From positions 63,051 to 127,050 of the forward strand of contig NZ_FNVO01000002.1 in NCBI RefSeq assembly GCF_900108175.1: 64,000 bases of DNA, written 5' to 3'. This DNA is from Thermomonospora echinospora. GTDB taxonomy: Bacteria; Actinomycetota; Actinomycetes; Streptosporangiales; Streptosporangiaceae. The translations under genes and the position numbers were made by a program. This document shows, one piece after another, positions 40,038 through 50,993 of the stretch. The number at the start of each line of letters is the position of its first letter. Within the stretch, counting starts at the first letter, position 1. The notes beneath the pieces are model-generated. The model was not told where the DNA came from and searched no databases. It worked only from the letters and a program-made list of their open reading frames with translations.

Positions 40038-40511
40038 TCAGGGACGGCCGGAACCCCCGTGCAGCACCTGCGGACGGGTGACGGGGACGATGGTCGCCAG
40101 TTCCTCCAACCCGCGGTAGTCGTCCGGATTGGTGGTGAACAACGGCAGTCCCTCGGCGATGGCCACCGAAGCGATCATCAGATCGACGGCTCTACGACGC
40201 GGCTTGCGGCCGGCGGCGATCACTCCCGCCGTCACACTGCCATAGATCCTGGCCGCCTCGGCGCCGAAGGGGATCGGATCGAACTCGTTCTCGGCCCGCT
40301 GGAGCACGTCGAGCCGCCGCGCCCGCTCGGCGTGCTCCTCATAGTCGGCCTGTTCGTCGTTGCGGCGGACCTCGTGCGGCCCGGCCGACAGCTCGGCGAG
40401 CGTGATGGCGCTGATCGCCATCTCATCGGGGAGTTCCGCGGGATCGATCCACCGACGCAAGATCACGATGTTGGTGTCGAGCAATCCCTGAGCATGACGG
40501 TCAGCGCTCAT
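40038..40511 (-). CDS. vapC: VapC-type PIN domain toxin
   Basis: PIN-fold ribonuclease of 157 aa. LLDTNIVILR carries the first acidic metal ligand, MAISAITLAELSAGPHE the second, and AVDLMIASVAIAEGLPLFTTNPDDY the third and fourth. The ATG at 40511 lies 11 bp inside the upstream antitoxin gene, typical of toxin-antitoxin pairs. All four acidic positions appear present, so it should be active unless bound by the antitoxin. The stop is 11 nt from the convergent EPS operon end. Family targets are usually tRNA or rRNA. Confidence 0.92.
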   Translation of the reverse strand: MSADRHAQGLLDTNIVILRRWIDPAELPDEMAISAITLAELSAGPHEVRRNDEQADYEEHAERARRLDVLQRAENEFDPIPFGAEAARIYGSVTAGVIAAGRKPRRRAVDLMIASVAIAEGLPLFTTNPDDYRGLEELATIVPVTRPQVLHGGSGRP

Positions 40512-40770
40512 AGGGATCCGCCGTCTCGTAGTCGGCCGTGGCCTCCTGGTCGGCACGGAAGGCGTCCAGGTCGATCGTCGGCGCGTTACGGGACATGGCG
40601 GCGAACTCCTCGCGCGGAACGAACCGGCGCCGCCGACGCAGCGGAACCAGCTCCGCGATCTGATGCCCGTCGCGGGTGACGGTGAACGCCTGTCCATTCT
40701 CGACGGCGTCCATGATCTCCTTGGACCTGTTACGGAGATCGCGCTGAGTGATCTCTGGTCGCGCGGCCAT
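40501..40770 (-). CDS. vapB: Phd/YefM-type antitoxin
   Basis: Small DNA-binding antitoxin of 89 aa. The N-terminal Phd/YefM fold shows ITQRDLRNRSKEIMDAVENG and FTVTRDGHQIAELVPLRRRR; the C-terminal half (DLDAFRADQEATADYET) is acidic and likely wraps the toxin. It precedes and overlaps the PIN toxin gene by 11 bp. By family knowledge it should neutralise the toxin and autoregulate the operon. Confidence 0.92.
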   Translation of the reverse strand: MAARPEITQRDLRNRSKEIMDAVENGQAFTVTRDGHQIAELVPLRRRRRFVPREEFAAMSRNAPTIDLDAFRADQEATADYETADPYER

Positions 40771-40899
40771 GTTCCCAGTATCCCCTCCAGCGTGCTACGG
40801 AGTGGCACATCGTGCCATCCCGGGCGAGGTGACCGGTCCCGGCCACGGTTGCGGCCAGGGCGGATGATCATGGCGTGACGGTCCGGCGCCGGGGCCGGG

Positions 40900-41655
40900 T
40901 CACAGGTCGATGGAGTAGTCGAGGGTGACGCGGTCGGCGGGGATGACGATGTCGCGGCAGACCTCGTAGGGGCGGTCGCCGGAGAACATGCGGCGGGTGA
41001 TGGTCAGGACGGGGACGCCGGCGGTGATGCGCAGGGTCTCGACCTCCTCGGGGGTGGGCATGCGGGCCTGGACGGACTCCTCGACGCGGGTGACGGGGCG
41101 GCCCAGGGAGGCGAGCTGGGCGGGGGTGCCGCCGGGCCAGGGCTCGCGGGCGGGGTCGGCGACCGGGGTGCCCTCGACCAGGGACCAGGGCAGGTAGCTG
41201 ACGGAGATCTGCTGGGGCTCGCCGCGGGAGTGGAAGACGAAGCGGCGGCGCAGCAGCTCGGTGCCTGCGGGCAGTTCGAACAGCGACGCCAGGTGGGGGT
41301 CGGCGCGGACGCGGGTGAAGGTCTTGTCGAGGCGGTACTCGTTCCAGCCGATGCGCTGGTCGCGGGTGAACGAGGTGGCGGGGGCGGCCGCCGGGGGGTC
41401 GTTGCGGTAGCGGGACATGGCGAGGCGGCGGGCGGCGGGGCGGACCCGCACGACGGTCCCGCCGCCGCGCCGGGTCTCCACCAGTCCCTCGCCGCGCAGC
41501 AGGGCGACGGCCTGGCGGACGACGATCTCCGAGACGCCGTGGGTCTGACAGAGCCGGGCGAGGGTGGGCAGCCGCGAGCCGGGCGGGTAGTCGCCCCGGC
41601 GGATCTGTTCGCGCAGTTCACCGGCTATCCGGAGGTAGGCCGGGCGGTCCTGCAC
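40900..41655 (-). CDS. GntR family regulator with UTRA domain
   Basis: Repressor of the HutC subfamily, 251 aa. Winged helix-turn-helix at residues 5-75 (LREQIRRGDYPPGSRLPTL, VSEIVVRQAVALLRGEGLV, RRGGGTVV), and a C-terminal UTRA ligand domain (about 100-245, ending TLDYSIDL). The gene is divergent from a 72-aa protein gene across 125 nt that holds a palindrome. This regulator plus small-protein pair is frequent in actinomycetes. Ligand unknown. It interrupts the EPS region together with VapBC. Confidence 0.92.
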   Translation of the reverse strand: MQDRPAYLRIAGELREQIRRGDYPPGSRLPTLARLCQTHGVSEIVVRQAVALLRGEGLVETRRGGGTVVRVRPAARRLAMSRYRNDPPAAAPATSFTRDQRIGWNEYRLDKTFTRVRADPHLASLFELPAGTELLRRRFVFHSRGEPQQISVSYLPWSLVEGTPVADPAREPWPGGTPAQLASLGRPVTRVEESVQARMPTPEEVETLRITAGVPVLTITRRMFSGDRPYEVCRDIVIPADRVTLDYSIDL

Positions 41656-41738
41656 CAGGGCTCCACCTCCGATCCGGCGCTATCCCCCTGGGGACGGTCC
41701 TCTTACGGACAGCTTGACGCCTGCATGCCGTCCCCTCA

Positions 41739-41756
41739 CATTTGTATACAGAAATG
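41739..41756. promoter_or_regulatory. imperfect palindrome, candidate GntR operator
   Basis: CATTTGTATACAGAAATG: outer arms CATTT/AAATG are exact complements around a GTATAC core, in an AT-rich patch rare for this genome. It lies between the divergent gntR and the small 72-aa gene. GntR/HutC proteins bind GT-N(1)-TA-N(0-3)-AC-like sites, so this is a plausible operator. Confidence 0.55.
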
Positions 41757-41780
41757 ATTCTTTGCGGAAGGACGTCCTGG

Positions 41781-41999
41781 ATGGGGGACTTCGAGGACCT
41801 CAAGGCTGCGATTGAGGAGGAGTTCCCCGGGTGGCTCGTCTGGCGCAGCGACGCGGGCCGCTGGTACGCGACCCGGAGCGGCGACCTCACCGACGCCCAG
41901 CTCCAGGCGGGATACGCGATGACGGTGGCGGCCGACGACTCGTCCGGGCTGCGGGAACTGCTGGTGGAGCAGGCCCGCCGGAGCCTGGAGGAGGGCTGA
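41781..41999 (+). CDS. conserved small protein next to gntR
   Basis: Soluble 72-aa protein. It begins MGDFEDLKAAIEEEFPGW and has the block WRSDAGRWYATRSGDLTDAQLQAG. I recognise the pattern as a recurrent actinobacterial family of unknown function, often next to GntR or helix-turn-helix genes. The ATG at 41781 is supported by GGAAGGA; the frame opens 13 codons earlier, inside the palindrome region. It may bind or modulate the divergent regulator, but this is only inferred from synteny. Confidence 0.8.
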   Translation: MGDFEDLKAAIEEEFPGWLVWRSDAGRWYATRSGDLTDAQLQAGYAMTVAADDSSGLRELLVEQARRSLEEG

Positions 42000-42376
42000 C
42001 CGGCCGGGCCCGGCCGGTCCGATCCGGGCGTGGGGGCGGATCGGGCCACCGGTGCCACCGGTGCCACCGGGACGATAGATACCGGTTTCACCAGGGTTAT
42101 GCAGGAGTACGGCTGCGGCAATCCGGGTGACCTGAGCCGTGGCCGCACGGACCCGCGTCGGCGCGACCCCTCACCGCGGTCCGTGCGGTCACGTTCCATT
42201 GCTCGGTAAGGATTTTCTCACGGTGGAGTTATGCCGGGGAAACGGTCCGAGCACCTTCTCCATGAAGGGCGTTCCAACCGGTATAGCCCCGCGCGCGATC
42301 CCCGCCGGGCGCCATGGCGGGGACTAACGTGACCGCAGGTTCGGCCGTCCCTGACCTGCGACCCGTTGGAGAAAGC
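42000..42376. other. 377-nt intergenic region before the P450 operon
   Basis: No convincing gene. It holds a tandem triplication of GCCACCGG(T/G) at 42045-42071 and an AT-richer stretch around 42195-42235 (GGTAAGGATTTTCTC). The promoter for the P450-glycosidase-GNAT operon should be here; I cannot fix its boxes. Confidence 0.6.
42045..42071. repeat. 9-bp direct repeat, three copies
   Basis: GCCACCGGT, GCCACCGGT and GCCACCGGG follow each other without gaps in non-coding DNA. Purpose unknown; it may be simple slippage. Confidence 0.8.
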
Positions 42377-43645
42377 GTGGCCCTGCATCCCGCCGTCGCC
42401 GATATCGACCTGGTGAGCATGTCCTTCTGGGACCGCCCGGAAAAAGAGCGTCTCGCCGATTTCGCCCGGCTCCGGGAGATGGGCGCCCCGGTGTTCTTTC
42501 CCGAGCCCCGCATCCCTTTCGTGCGCGGCGGCCAGGGTTTCCACGCGCTGGTCCGGCACGCCGACGTGGTGGCCGCCAGCCGGGACGCCGGGACCTTCAG
42601 CAGCGAGCCGGCGGCGACCTCGCCCGAGCCGCCGCCCTGGCTGGCGGTGCTGTTGGGCACCCCGATGATCAACATGGACGATCCGCGGCACGTGCGGCTG
42701 CGCCGGATCGTCTCGCGGGCGTTCAGCCCCCGGATGCTGGCCAGGATCGAGGCCGACGTCCAGGCCACCGCCACCCGCATCGTCGACGAGGTGCTCGCCG
42801 AGGGCCCCCGCGACTTCGTCGGGCAGGTGGCCGCGCGGCTGCCCATCAACGTCATCTGCGCGATGATGGGCATCCCCGAGCGGACCCGCCCGTACGTGCT
42901 GCGGCGGATCGACGCCATGACCGAGTACGCCGGGGTGCGCGGCTCGCTGACCAGCCCGCGGACGCTGCGGCTGCTGGCCGGCAACCTGCGGGCGATCGCG
43001 GACCTGCACCGGCTGGTGGCCAGGCTCGGCCGGGCCCGCCGCGAGCGGCCCACCGGCGACCTGGTGTCCGCGCTGGTGAACGCGAACGTCGACGGTGAGC
43101 GGCTGACGGTGCGGGAGCTGGGGTCCTTCTTCGACCTGCTGCTGGTGGCCGGCAACGAGACCACCCGCAACGCCCTGGCGCACGGGCTGCGGCTGCTGAC
43201 CGAGAACCCGGGCCAGCGCGAGCTGCTGCTGGCCGACTTCGACGGCCGGATCGGCGGGGCGATCGAGGAGATCGTCCGCTATGTCTCGCCCATCATCCAG
43301 TTCCGCCGCACCCTCACCAGGGACCACGTGCTCAACGGACACCCGTTCCAGGCCGGCGACAAGGTGGTGCTGTTCTACCTGGCGGCCAACCACGATCCCG
43401 AGGCCTTCGCCGACCCGGACGCCTTCGACATCACCCGCAGCCCCAACCCGCACGTGGGGTTCGGCGGGCCCGGCCCCCACCTGTGCCTGGGGGCGAACCT
43501 GGCGCGGATGGAGCTGCGGATCATGTTCCGGGAGCTGTTCGACCGGCTGCCGGGGCTGCGCACGGTCGGCGAGCCCGTTCCGCTGCGGTCCAGTTTCGAC
43601 AACGGCGTCAAGAGCCAGCCCTTCACGTTCTCGCTCCCGAGCTGA
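42377..43645 (+). CDS. cytochrome P450
   Basis: Soluble bacterial (class I) P450 of 422 aa. I-helix [12 protein letters not shown] (oxygen activation), K-helix EEIVRYVSP (ExxR), and the haem loop [18 protein letters not shown] with the Cys thiolate are all intact. The sequence around [20 protein letters not shown] and [21 protein letters not shown] resembles the CYP124/125/142 groups, whose known substrates are branched or sterol-like lipids. I chose the GTG at 42377 because GGAGAA lies just upstream; the frame is open to 42314. It is followed by a glycosidase 8 nt later, so the three genes form an operon. Its redox partner is not in the window. Confidence 0.93.
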   Translation: MALHPAVADIDLVSMSFWDRPEKERLADFARLREMGAPVFFPEPRIPFVRGGQGFHALVRHADVVAASRDAGTFSSEPAATSPEPPPWLAVLLGTPMINMDDPRHVRLRRIVSRAFSPRMLARIEADVQATATRIVDEVLAEGPRDFVGQVAARLPINVICAMMGIPERTRPYVLRRIDAMTEYAGVRGSLTSPRTLRLLAGNLRAIADLHRLVARLGRARRERPTGDLVSALVNANVDGERLTVRELGSFFDLLLVAGNETTRNALAHGLRLLTENPGQRELLLADFDGRIGGAIEEIVRYVSPIIQFRRTLTRDHVLNGHPFQAGDKVVLFYLAANHDPEAFADPDAFDITRSPNPHVGFGGPGPHLCLGANLARMELRIMFRELFDRLPGLRTVGEPVPLRSSFDNGVKSQPFTFSLPS

Positions 43646-43653
43646 GGATCTCC

Positions 43654-45036
43654 ATGAACCCCGTCGGACACCACAGGCCCGCCCCCGCCCCGCCGCCGCC
43701 CGGCCGGCTCCGGCCGAGGCGGTGGCTCGCCGCCGTCGCCTTCCTCGCGCTCCTCGCCCTGGCCGGGACGGTCGCCTACGTGCTGCTGCGCGAGGACAGG
43801 CCGGTGCGGGTGCCGCCCAAGGAGATCGGCAAGATCGGCGCCCCCTACGGCGCGCCCTGGACGGTCTGGGGCTTCACCCACACCGACCGCAGCGCCGACG
43901 TCGGCCCCGCCAGCGCCCGGGTGGCCCGGGCCCTGGACGACCGGCCGATGATCCAGAACCAGCACATCATGGGCTGGGGCGCCTACAACCCCGAGCCGGT
44001 GCCGGGGCGCTACGACTTCACCGCCCTGGATCGCCGGATGGACTACATCCGGCGGACCGGCGGCACCCCCGTCATCACGCTGTGCTGCGCGCCCGACTGG
44101 ATGAAGGGCGGCCGGCCCGGCGACACCGACTGGCGCAAGCTGGAGGTCGCCCCGCTGCCGCAGCACTACGACGACTTCGCCCGGCTGGCCGCCACCGTGG
44201 CGCGCCGCTACCCGTACGTGCGGCACTTCGCGGTCTGGAACGAGCTCAAGGGCTTCTACGACCGCAGGAACGGCCGCTGGAACCACGAGGGCTACACCCA
44301 GCTCTACAACCAGGTCTACGACGCCCTCAAGGCGGTCAACCCCGCCATCCACGTCGGCGGGCCGTACGTCCCCATGTACAGCCATGTGGGCGGCACGGGG
44401 TCGGCGCTGCGCGGCGAGTGGGGCAGCGTGGACCAGATCGCGCTGGACGCGGTGGAGTACTGGCTGGCCCACAAGCGCGGCGCGGACTTCGTCACCGTGG
44501 ACGGGCCGACCGCCAGCGACGACAGGGACGTCCACCCCGACGAGGTCACCGCGCTGGACAAGTTCGTGGCGATCAACAAGTGGCTGCGGGCCAGGACCGA
44601 CCTGCCGATTTGGTGGAACGAGTACTACATCGAGCCCCACGGCGACCCGTGGTCGGAGGACAAACGGGCCGCCATGCACGCGGCCGCGCTGATCGACTAT
44701 GCCCGGGCGGGCGTGTCCACGGTGCTGTACTGGAACCGGATCCCCCTGGACGGCGACCGCACCTGCAAGGGCTGTCTGTGGGTCACCACGTCGGTGCGGG
44801 ACGGCGGCACCCCGGGCCGGATGCTGGGCGTGCTCCAGTCGTTCGCCCAGTGGTTCCCGGCCGGGACGCCGATGATCGACGTGCGGGCCTCCTCCCGCCG
44901 GGTCCGGGTGCTCGCCCAGCCGCGCAAGATCGTGGCGGTCAACACCTCCGGCCATCAGGTGCACACCCACGTCGGCGACACCGAGATCACCCTTGCTCCG
45001 TACGAGGTCCGCTGGCTGGACCGGAACTCACGCTGA
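43654..45036 (+). CDS. membrane-anchored clan GH-A glycosidase (GH39/PslG-like)
   Basis: Extracytoplasmic enzyme of 460 aa. A Pro-rich N-terminus is followed by one membrane anchor (WLAAVAFLALLALAGTVAYVLL, residues about 25-46), then a TIM barrel. The acid/base Glu lies in HFAVWNELKGF and the probable nucleophile in PIWWNEYYIEP. MGWGAYNPEPVPGRYDF and RMDYIRRTGGTPVITL look like GH39-type enzymes, such as PslG of Pseudomonas exopolysaccharide loci. A small beta domain closes the protein. It is 8 nt after the P450 gene and 10 nt before the second CelD/BcsL gene. Likely role: trimming or releasing the polymer, by analogy to PslG. Confidence 0.8.
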   Translation: MNPVGHHRPAPAPPPPGRLRPRRWLAAVAFLALLALAGTVAYVLLREDRPVRVPPKEIGKIGAPYGAPWTVWGFTHTDRSADVGPASARVARALDDRPMIQNQHIMGWGAYNPEPVPGRYDFTALDRRMDYIRRTGGTPVITLCCAPDWMKGGRPGDTDWRKLEVAPLPQHYDDFARLAATVARRYPYVRHFAVWNELKGFYDRRNGRWNHEGYTQLYNQVYDALKAVNPAIHVGGPYVPMYSHVGGTGSALRGEWGSVDQIALDAVEYWLAHKRGADFVTVDGPTASDDRDVHPDEVTALDKFVAINKWLRARTDLPIWWNEYYIEPHGDPWSEDKRAAMHAAALIDYARAGVSTVLYWNRIPLDGDRTCKGCLWVTTSVRDGGTPGRMLGVLQSFAQWFPAGTPMIDVRASSRRVRVLAQPRKIVAVNTSGHQVHTHVGDTEITLAPYEVRWLDRNSR

Positions 45037-45046
45037 GGCAGATCCG

Positions 45047-46150
45047 ATGCACATCACCGTTATCCGTCCCCACGAGCTGGGGAACACCGAACTGGCCGCC
45101 TGGCGCGCGATGCAGGCCGCCCGGCCGCGGCTGGCCAACCCGTTCATGTCCCCCGGCTGGGCGCTGGCCGTCGACCGGGTGCTCGGCGGCGGAGCGCGGC
45201 GGGGCGCCCGGGTCGCGGTCCTGGAGGACGGCCCCGACCTGGTGGGCTTCTTCCCGTTCGAGCTGACCGGGCGCGGGACCGGCATGGCCATCGGCGGCTG
45301 GCTGTCGCTGGGCCAGGGGATCGTGCACGCGCCCGACCTGGACCGGCTGGACGCCCGCGAGTTGCTGCGCGGCTGCGGGCTGGGCGTGTGGGAGTACGGG
45401 ACGCTGGTCGAGGGCCAGCCGTGGTTCGAGCCCTGCACCACCAAGACCCTCAGCACGGTGATCATGGACTTGAGCGGCGGCTTCGACGGCTACGGCAAGA
45501 CGCTCAAGGAGCGGGGCTCCAAGCTGCTCGCCAAGACCCGCACCAAGGAGCGCAAGCTGGGCCGTGAGGTCGGCGAGGTGACGTTCGACTTCGACGTGCG
45601 CGGCACCGCGGCGCTCGACCTGGTGCGGCAGTGGAAGTCCCAGCAGTACCAGGCCATGGGCCGCGCCGACCGCTTCGCCCGCCCCTGGGTGGTGGAGCTG
45701 ACCGACCTGCTGCACGGGGTGCACGAGGACGACTTCGGCGGCTGCCTGTCCATGCTGTACGTGGGCGGCAAACCGGTGGCCGGGCACTTCGGCCTGCGCA
45801 GCAGGCACACGCTGTCCGCCTGGTTCCCGGTGTACGACCCGGAGTACGCCAGGTACTCCCCCGGGATCATCCTGCATCTGCACATGGCCGAGGAGGCCGC
45901 CAAGGCGGGCATCCAGGAGCTGGACCTGGGGCCCAGCGCCGGCTGGCCCTACAAGCGCGAGCTCAGGAGCCACGAGATCCTGGTGGGCGAGGGCGTGGTG
46001 CGCCGCCCCTCCCTCAGCGCCGCCGCGCACTGGGCCCGGCACGCCCCCGTCGCCCGCGCACGCCGCGTCGTCCTGGAGAACAAGCGCCTGTACGGGCTGG
46101 CCGACCGCGCCATGCGCCGGTACGGCTCCTACCGCACCCGGTCCAGATGA
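45047..46150 (+). CDS. CelD/BcsL-type GNAT (Acetyltransf_6) protein, copy 2
   Basis: Protein of 367 aa, clear paralogue of the one at 33270: MHITVIRPHELG, RTKERKLGREVGEVTFDFDV, ADRFARPWVVELTDLL and RYSPGIILHLHMAEEAAKAG align along the whole length. GAGGCAG lies 8 nt before the ATG. Expected activity is transfer of an acyl group to a sugar or sugar lipid, in the cytoplasm. Last gene of the P450 operon; glgB starts 129 nt later on the same strand. Confidence 0.85.
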   Translation: MHITVIRPHELGNTELAAWRAMQAARPRLANPFMSPGWALAVDRVLGGGARRGARVAVLEDGPDLVGFFPFELTGRGTGMAIGGWLSLGQGIVHAPDLDRLDARELLRGCGLGVWEYGTLVEGQPWFEPCTTKTLSTVIMDLSGGFDGYGKTLKERGSKLLAKTRTKERKLGREVGEVTFDFDVRGTAALDLVRQWKSQQYQAMGRADRFARPWVVELTDLLHGVHEDDFGGCLSMLYVGGKPVAGHFGLRSRHTLSAWFPVYDPEYARYSPGIILHLHMAEEAAKAGIQELDLGPSAGWPYKRELRSHEILVGEGVVRRPSLSAAAHWARHAPVARARRVVLENKRLYGLADRAMRRYGSYRTRSR

Positions 46151-46279
46151 CGACCTGATCCGCCGGATACCCGGCCGAAAAGGTTTTGCCAATCCTTGTG
46201 TCGAGGTGAGACGACGCCCTCACGGGGCAGGCATAGCCCTGGAGCCAGCCACGCGGAGCACAGGGAGGCCCAGATCGCC

Positions 46280-48466
46280 ATGGCACGGGTGACGCACGAG
46301 GAGCTCGACCGGCTTGTCGGCGGGTACCACCACGATCCGCACTCCATCCTCGGCGCGCATCCCGAACGCGACGGGATCACCGTCCGGGCGCTGCGACCGC
46401 TGGCCGAGCGGGTCGAGGTGGTCCTCCCGGACAAGACACGGCATCCGTTGCGGCATGTCCACCACGGGGTGTTCGAGGGCACGCTGCCGGGCGGCCCGGA
46501 CGTGCCGGACTACCGGCTGGCGGTGCGGTACGCCGACGGCCCCGAGCTGATCCAGGACGACGCTTACCGGTATCTGCCCACGGTGGGCGAGCTGGACCTG
46601 CACCTGTTCGCCGAGGGACGCCACGAGGAGCTGTGGAAGGCGCTGGGCGCGCGGGCGCGCACCTACCACTCACGGTTCGGCCCGGTCGATGGCACGGCGT
46701 TCTCGGTGTGGGCGCCGAATGCGCGCGGGGTGCGGCTCATCGGCGACTTCAACCACTGGGACGGGCGGGCGTATCCGATGCGGTCGCTGGGCTCCAGCGG
46801 CATCTGGGAGCTGTTCGTCCCCGGGCTGGGCAACGGCGCCACCTACAAGTACGAGATCCTCGGCACGGACGGGCAGTGGCGGGGCAAGGCCGACCCGATG
46901 GCGCAGTGGACCGAGCAGCCGCCGGCCACCGCGTCCCGCATCTTCGCCTCCTCCTACGAGTGGGCCGACGGCGAGTGGATGGACCGCCGCAAGGGCCGTG
47001 ACTGGCTGCACGAGCCGATGAGCATTTACGAGGTCCACCTCGGCTCGTGGCGCAAGGGGCTCGGCTACCGGGAGCTGGCCGAGGAGCTCACCGCCTACGT
47101 GAAGGACATGGGATTCACCCATGTCGAGTTCCTGCCCGTCGCCGAGCACCCCTACGGCCCCTCCTGGGGCTACCAGGTCACGTCCTACTACGCGCCCAGC
47201 TCACGCTTCGGCTCCCCGGACGACTTCCGTCACCTGATCGACAAACTGCACCAGGCGGGCATCGGCGTGCTGGTCGACTGGGTGCCCGCGCACTTCCCCA
47301 AGGACGAGTGGGCGCTGGCCCGCTTCGACGGCACCGCCCTGTACGAGCACGCCGACCCGATCCGCGGCGAGCACCCCGACTGGGGGACGCTGGTGTTCAA
47401 CTACGGCCGTGCCGAGGTGCGCAACTTCCTGGTGGCCAACGCGTGCTACTGGCTGGAGGAGTTCCACGTCGACGGCCTGCGCGTGGACGCCGTCGCCTCG
47501 ATGCTCTACCTGGACTACTCGCGCAAGGAGGGCGAGTGGTCTCCCAACATCTACGGCGGCCGGGAGAACCTGGAGGCCATCTCCTTCCTGCAAGAGACCA
47601 ACGCCACCGTCTACAAGCGCTACCCCGGCGTCATCATGGTCGCCGAGGAGTCCACCGCGTGGCCCGGCGTCACCCGCCCCACCCATCTGGGCGGCCTGGG
47701 CTTCGGATTCAAGTGGAACATGGGCTGGATGCACGACACCCTCGCCTACCTCCAGCACGACCCGGTGTTCCGGCACTACCACCACAACGAGATCACGTTC
47801 TCGCTCATCTACGCGTTCTCCGAGAACTACGTGCTGCCGCTCTCCCATGACGAGGTCGTCCACCTCAAGGGCTCGCTGCTGGGGAAGATGCCCGGCGACA
47901 CCTGGAAGAAGTTCGCCGGCCTGCGCACCCTGTTCGCCTACATGTGGGCGCATCCCGGCAAGCAGTTGCTGTTCATGGGCGGTGAGTTCGGCCAGGGCGG
48001 CGAGTGGGCCGAGGAGCGTCCCCTGGACTGGTGGCTGCTGGACGACGCGGGCGAGGGCTCCGGCCACATCGGGGTCCAGAAGCTCGTCCGCGACCTCAAC
48101 CGCGTCTACCAAGAGTCGCCCGCGCTGCACACCATCGACAACGAGCCCGGCGGCTTCCACTGGATCGACGCCAGCGACGCCGGCGGCAACACCCTGTCCT
48201 TCCTGCGTTATGGCTCGGACGGCTCCGTGATGGCCTGCGTGGTCAACTTCGCTGGGCAGCCCCACGAGAACTACCGGATCGGTCTGCCCCGCGCTGGCCG
48301 CTGGCGCGAGGTCCTCAACACCGACGCCTTCGAGTACGGCGGCAGCGGCGTCGGCAACATGGGCCACATCGAGGCGATCGACGAGCCCTGCCACGCCCAG
48401 CCCGCCTCGGCGACGATGCGCGTTCCCCCGCTCGGCGCCGTCTGGCTCGTCCCCGAGGAGGACTAG
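46280..48466 (+). CDS. glgB: 1,4-alpha-glucan branching enzyme GlgB
   Basis: GH13_9 enzyme of 728 aa that makes alpha-1,6 branches in the glucan extended by GlgE. An N-terminal beta domain ([20 protein letters not shown]), CBM48 ([20 protein letters not shown]), then the barrel: [48 protein letters not shown] (nucleophile), [12 protein letters not shown] (acid) and [10 protein letters not shown]. Intact. ATG at 46280 has AGGGAGG upstream. It is the missing fourth gene of glgE-treS-mak-glgB, here 14 kb from mak. It ends 4 nt inside the convergent Nudix gene. Confidence 0.96.
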   Translation: MARVTHEELDRLVGGYHHDPHSILGAHPERDGITVRALRPLAERVEVVLPDKTRHPLRHVHHGVFEGTLPGGPDVPDYRLAVRYADGPELIQDDAYRYLPTVGELDLHLFAEGRHEELWKALGARARTYHSRFGPVDGTAFSVWAPNARGVRLIGDFNHWDGRAYPMRSLGSSGIWELFVPGLGNGATYKYEILGTDGQWRGKADPMAQWTEQPPATASRIFASSYEWADGEWMDRRKGRDWLHEPMSIYEVHLGSWRKGLGYRELAEELTAYVKDMGFTHVEFLPVAEHPYGPSWGYQVTSYYAPSSRFGSPDDFRHLIDKLHQAGIGVLVDWVPAHFPKDEWALARFDGTALYEHADPIRGEHPDWGTLVFNYGRAEVRNFLVANACYWLEEFHVDGLRVDAVASMLYLDYSRKEGEWSPNIYGGRENLEAISFLQETNATVYKRYPGVIMVAEESTAWPGVTRPTHLGGLGFGFKWNMGWMHDTLAYLQHDPVFRHYHHNEITFSLIYAFSENYVLPLSHDEVVHLKGSLLGKMPGDTWKKFAGLRTLFAYMWAHPGKQLLFMGGEFGQGGEWAEERPLDWWLLDDAGEGSGHIGVQKLVRDLNRVYQESPALHTIDNEPGGFHWIDASDAGGNTLSFLRYGSDGSVMACVVNFAGQPHENYRIGLPRAGRWREVLNTDAFEYGGSGVGNMGHIEAIDEPCHAQPASATMRVPPLGAVWLVPEED

Positions 48467-49332
48467 CCCGCGGCAAGCCGGGACAGCAGCCAGCCCGGGC
48501 CGACAGTCCGGGCGCCGGCGGCGGTGACGCGCTCACGCAGGCCCCGGTCCGCGGTGACGACCAGATACACGGTGTCGGGCTCGGGGGCGCCGACGAGGTC
48601 CACGATGGCGTCGTCGCCGCTGCCGGGGGCGGCCACCATCCGGACGCCGGGGACCTGGGTGCCGGCGACGGAACGGGCAGCACCCTCGACCACCATGACG
48701 ATCTCGGGGAACGAGGTGTCATGCCCGACGACGTCTTCCGGCAGGCCGGTGACGCCTCTGGCGGCCAGGCTCGCCAGTTCGTCGCGGAGCCTGGCGGCGG
48801 CACCCGCCCGGTCGCGCCACCAGCCGTCGGCGCGCGAGCCCACCACGTTGGCAGCGTCCACCACCAGGACCAGCCTGGACATCATGGTGGCGAGCATAGG
48901 CCACGCGAGCGCGAACGGCTGGAACAGCCGCAGGCCATCGACCTTCTCCAGGGGGAGCCACAGGGCCCGGCGGGTCTCGGAGGAGGCCGGCAGCACTTCG
49001 GGCATCTGGGCGGCCGAGGCGATCACCGTGGTGTAGCTCCAGCCGCCGTGGTCGTCGACGGTCATGCCGTGCAGGCGCAGGGAGGCGGTGTCGAGCGTGC
49101 ACTCCTCGGTGGTCTCGCGCAGCGCCGCGCTGACCGCGTCCTCGCCGCCGTGCCTACCGCCGCCGAACAGGCACCAGGTGAGGGCCCCGCTGCACCACCA
49201 GGCCCGCTGCTGGAGGAGGACGTGGGTGCCCTCCTCGGGATGACGGTGGAAGATCAGCATCCCGGCGGCGCCGTTACGCCCCCAGTGCTGGTGCCCCTTG
49301 GCACAGCGTGCCCAGCCGTCACCGTCTCCCAT
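48463..49332 (-). CDS. Nudix hydrolase fused to NYN/PIN-like domain
   Basis: Two-domain protein of 289 aa. Residues about 1-150 are a Nudix domain with the box [20 protein letters not shown], matching GX5EX7REUXEEXGU. Residues about 155-289 begin [20 protein letters not shown], a PIN/NYN-like start with an early Asp, and contain [15 protein letters not shown], where an acidic residue sits after the strand. The second half resembles stand-alone actinobacterial proteins labelled NTP pyrophosphohydrolase. The fusion suggests nucleotide or RNA-cap-like processing coupled to nuclease action; substrate unknown. Start at ATG 49332; the C-terminus overlaps glgB by 4 nt. Confidence 0.85.
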   Translation of the reverse strand: MGDGDGWARCAKGHQHWGRNGAAGMLIFHRHPEEGTHVLLQQRAWWCSGALTWCLFGGGRHGGEDAVSAALRETTEECTLDTASLRLHGMTVDDHGGWSYTTVIASAAQMPEVLPASSETRRALWLPLEKVDGLRLFQPFALAWPMLATMMSRLVLVVDAANVVGSRADGWWRDRAGAAARLRDELASLAARGVTGLPEDVVGHDTSFPEIVMVVEGAARSVAGTQVPGVRMVAAPGSGDDAIVDLVGAPEPDTVYLVVTADRGLRERVTAAGARTVGPGWLLSRLAAG

Positions 49333-49416
49333 GAGGGTGACCTTAAAGGTTCGAACCGGCCGATAGCGTAGGCGCGTCGTACAAGGGGATCCGCCTGTTT
49401 CCTGGAGGACGATCAC

Positions 49417-50895
<1,479 letters not shown>

Positions 50896-50993
50896 CCATT
50901 ACGTTGGAAAAAGTCGTCGGCGGGGGCGGCCATCGGGCGGATGCACACCGTCGAAGGCCATGACGGCGTCGGTTGACGCGCAAGGAGGCCGCC

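Noticed and set aside
40038-41999. Integrated mobile element carrying vapBC and gntR
   Set aside because: No integrase, transposase, terminal repeats or att-like duplications are visible, so an element cannot be claimed.
49341-49360. GGTTCGAACC resembling a tRNA T-loop
   Set aside because: Flanking bases cannot form a T-stem on either strand, and no acceptor or anticodon arm is present.
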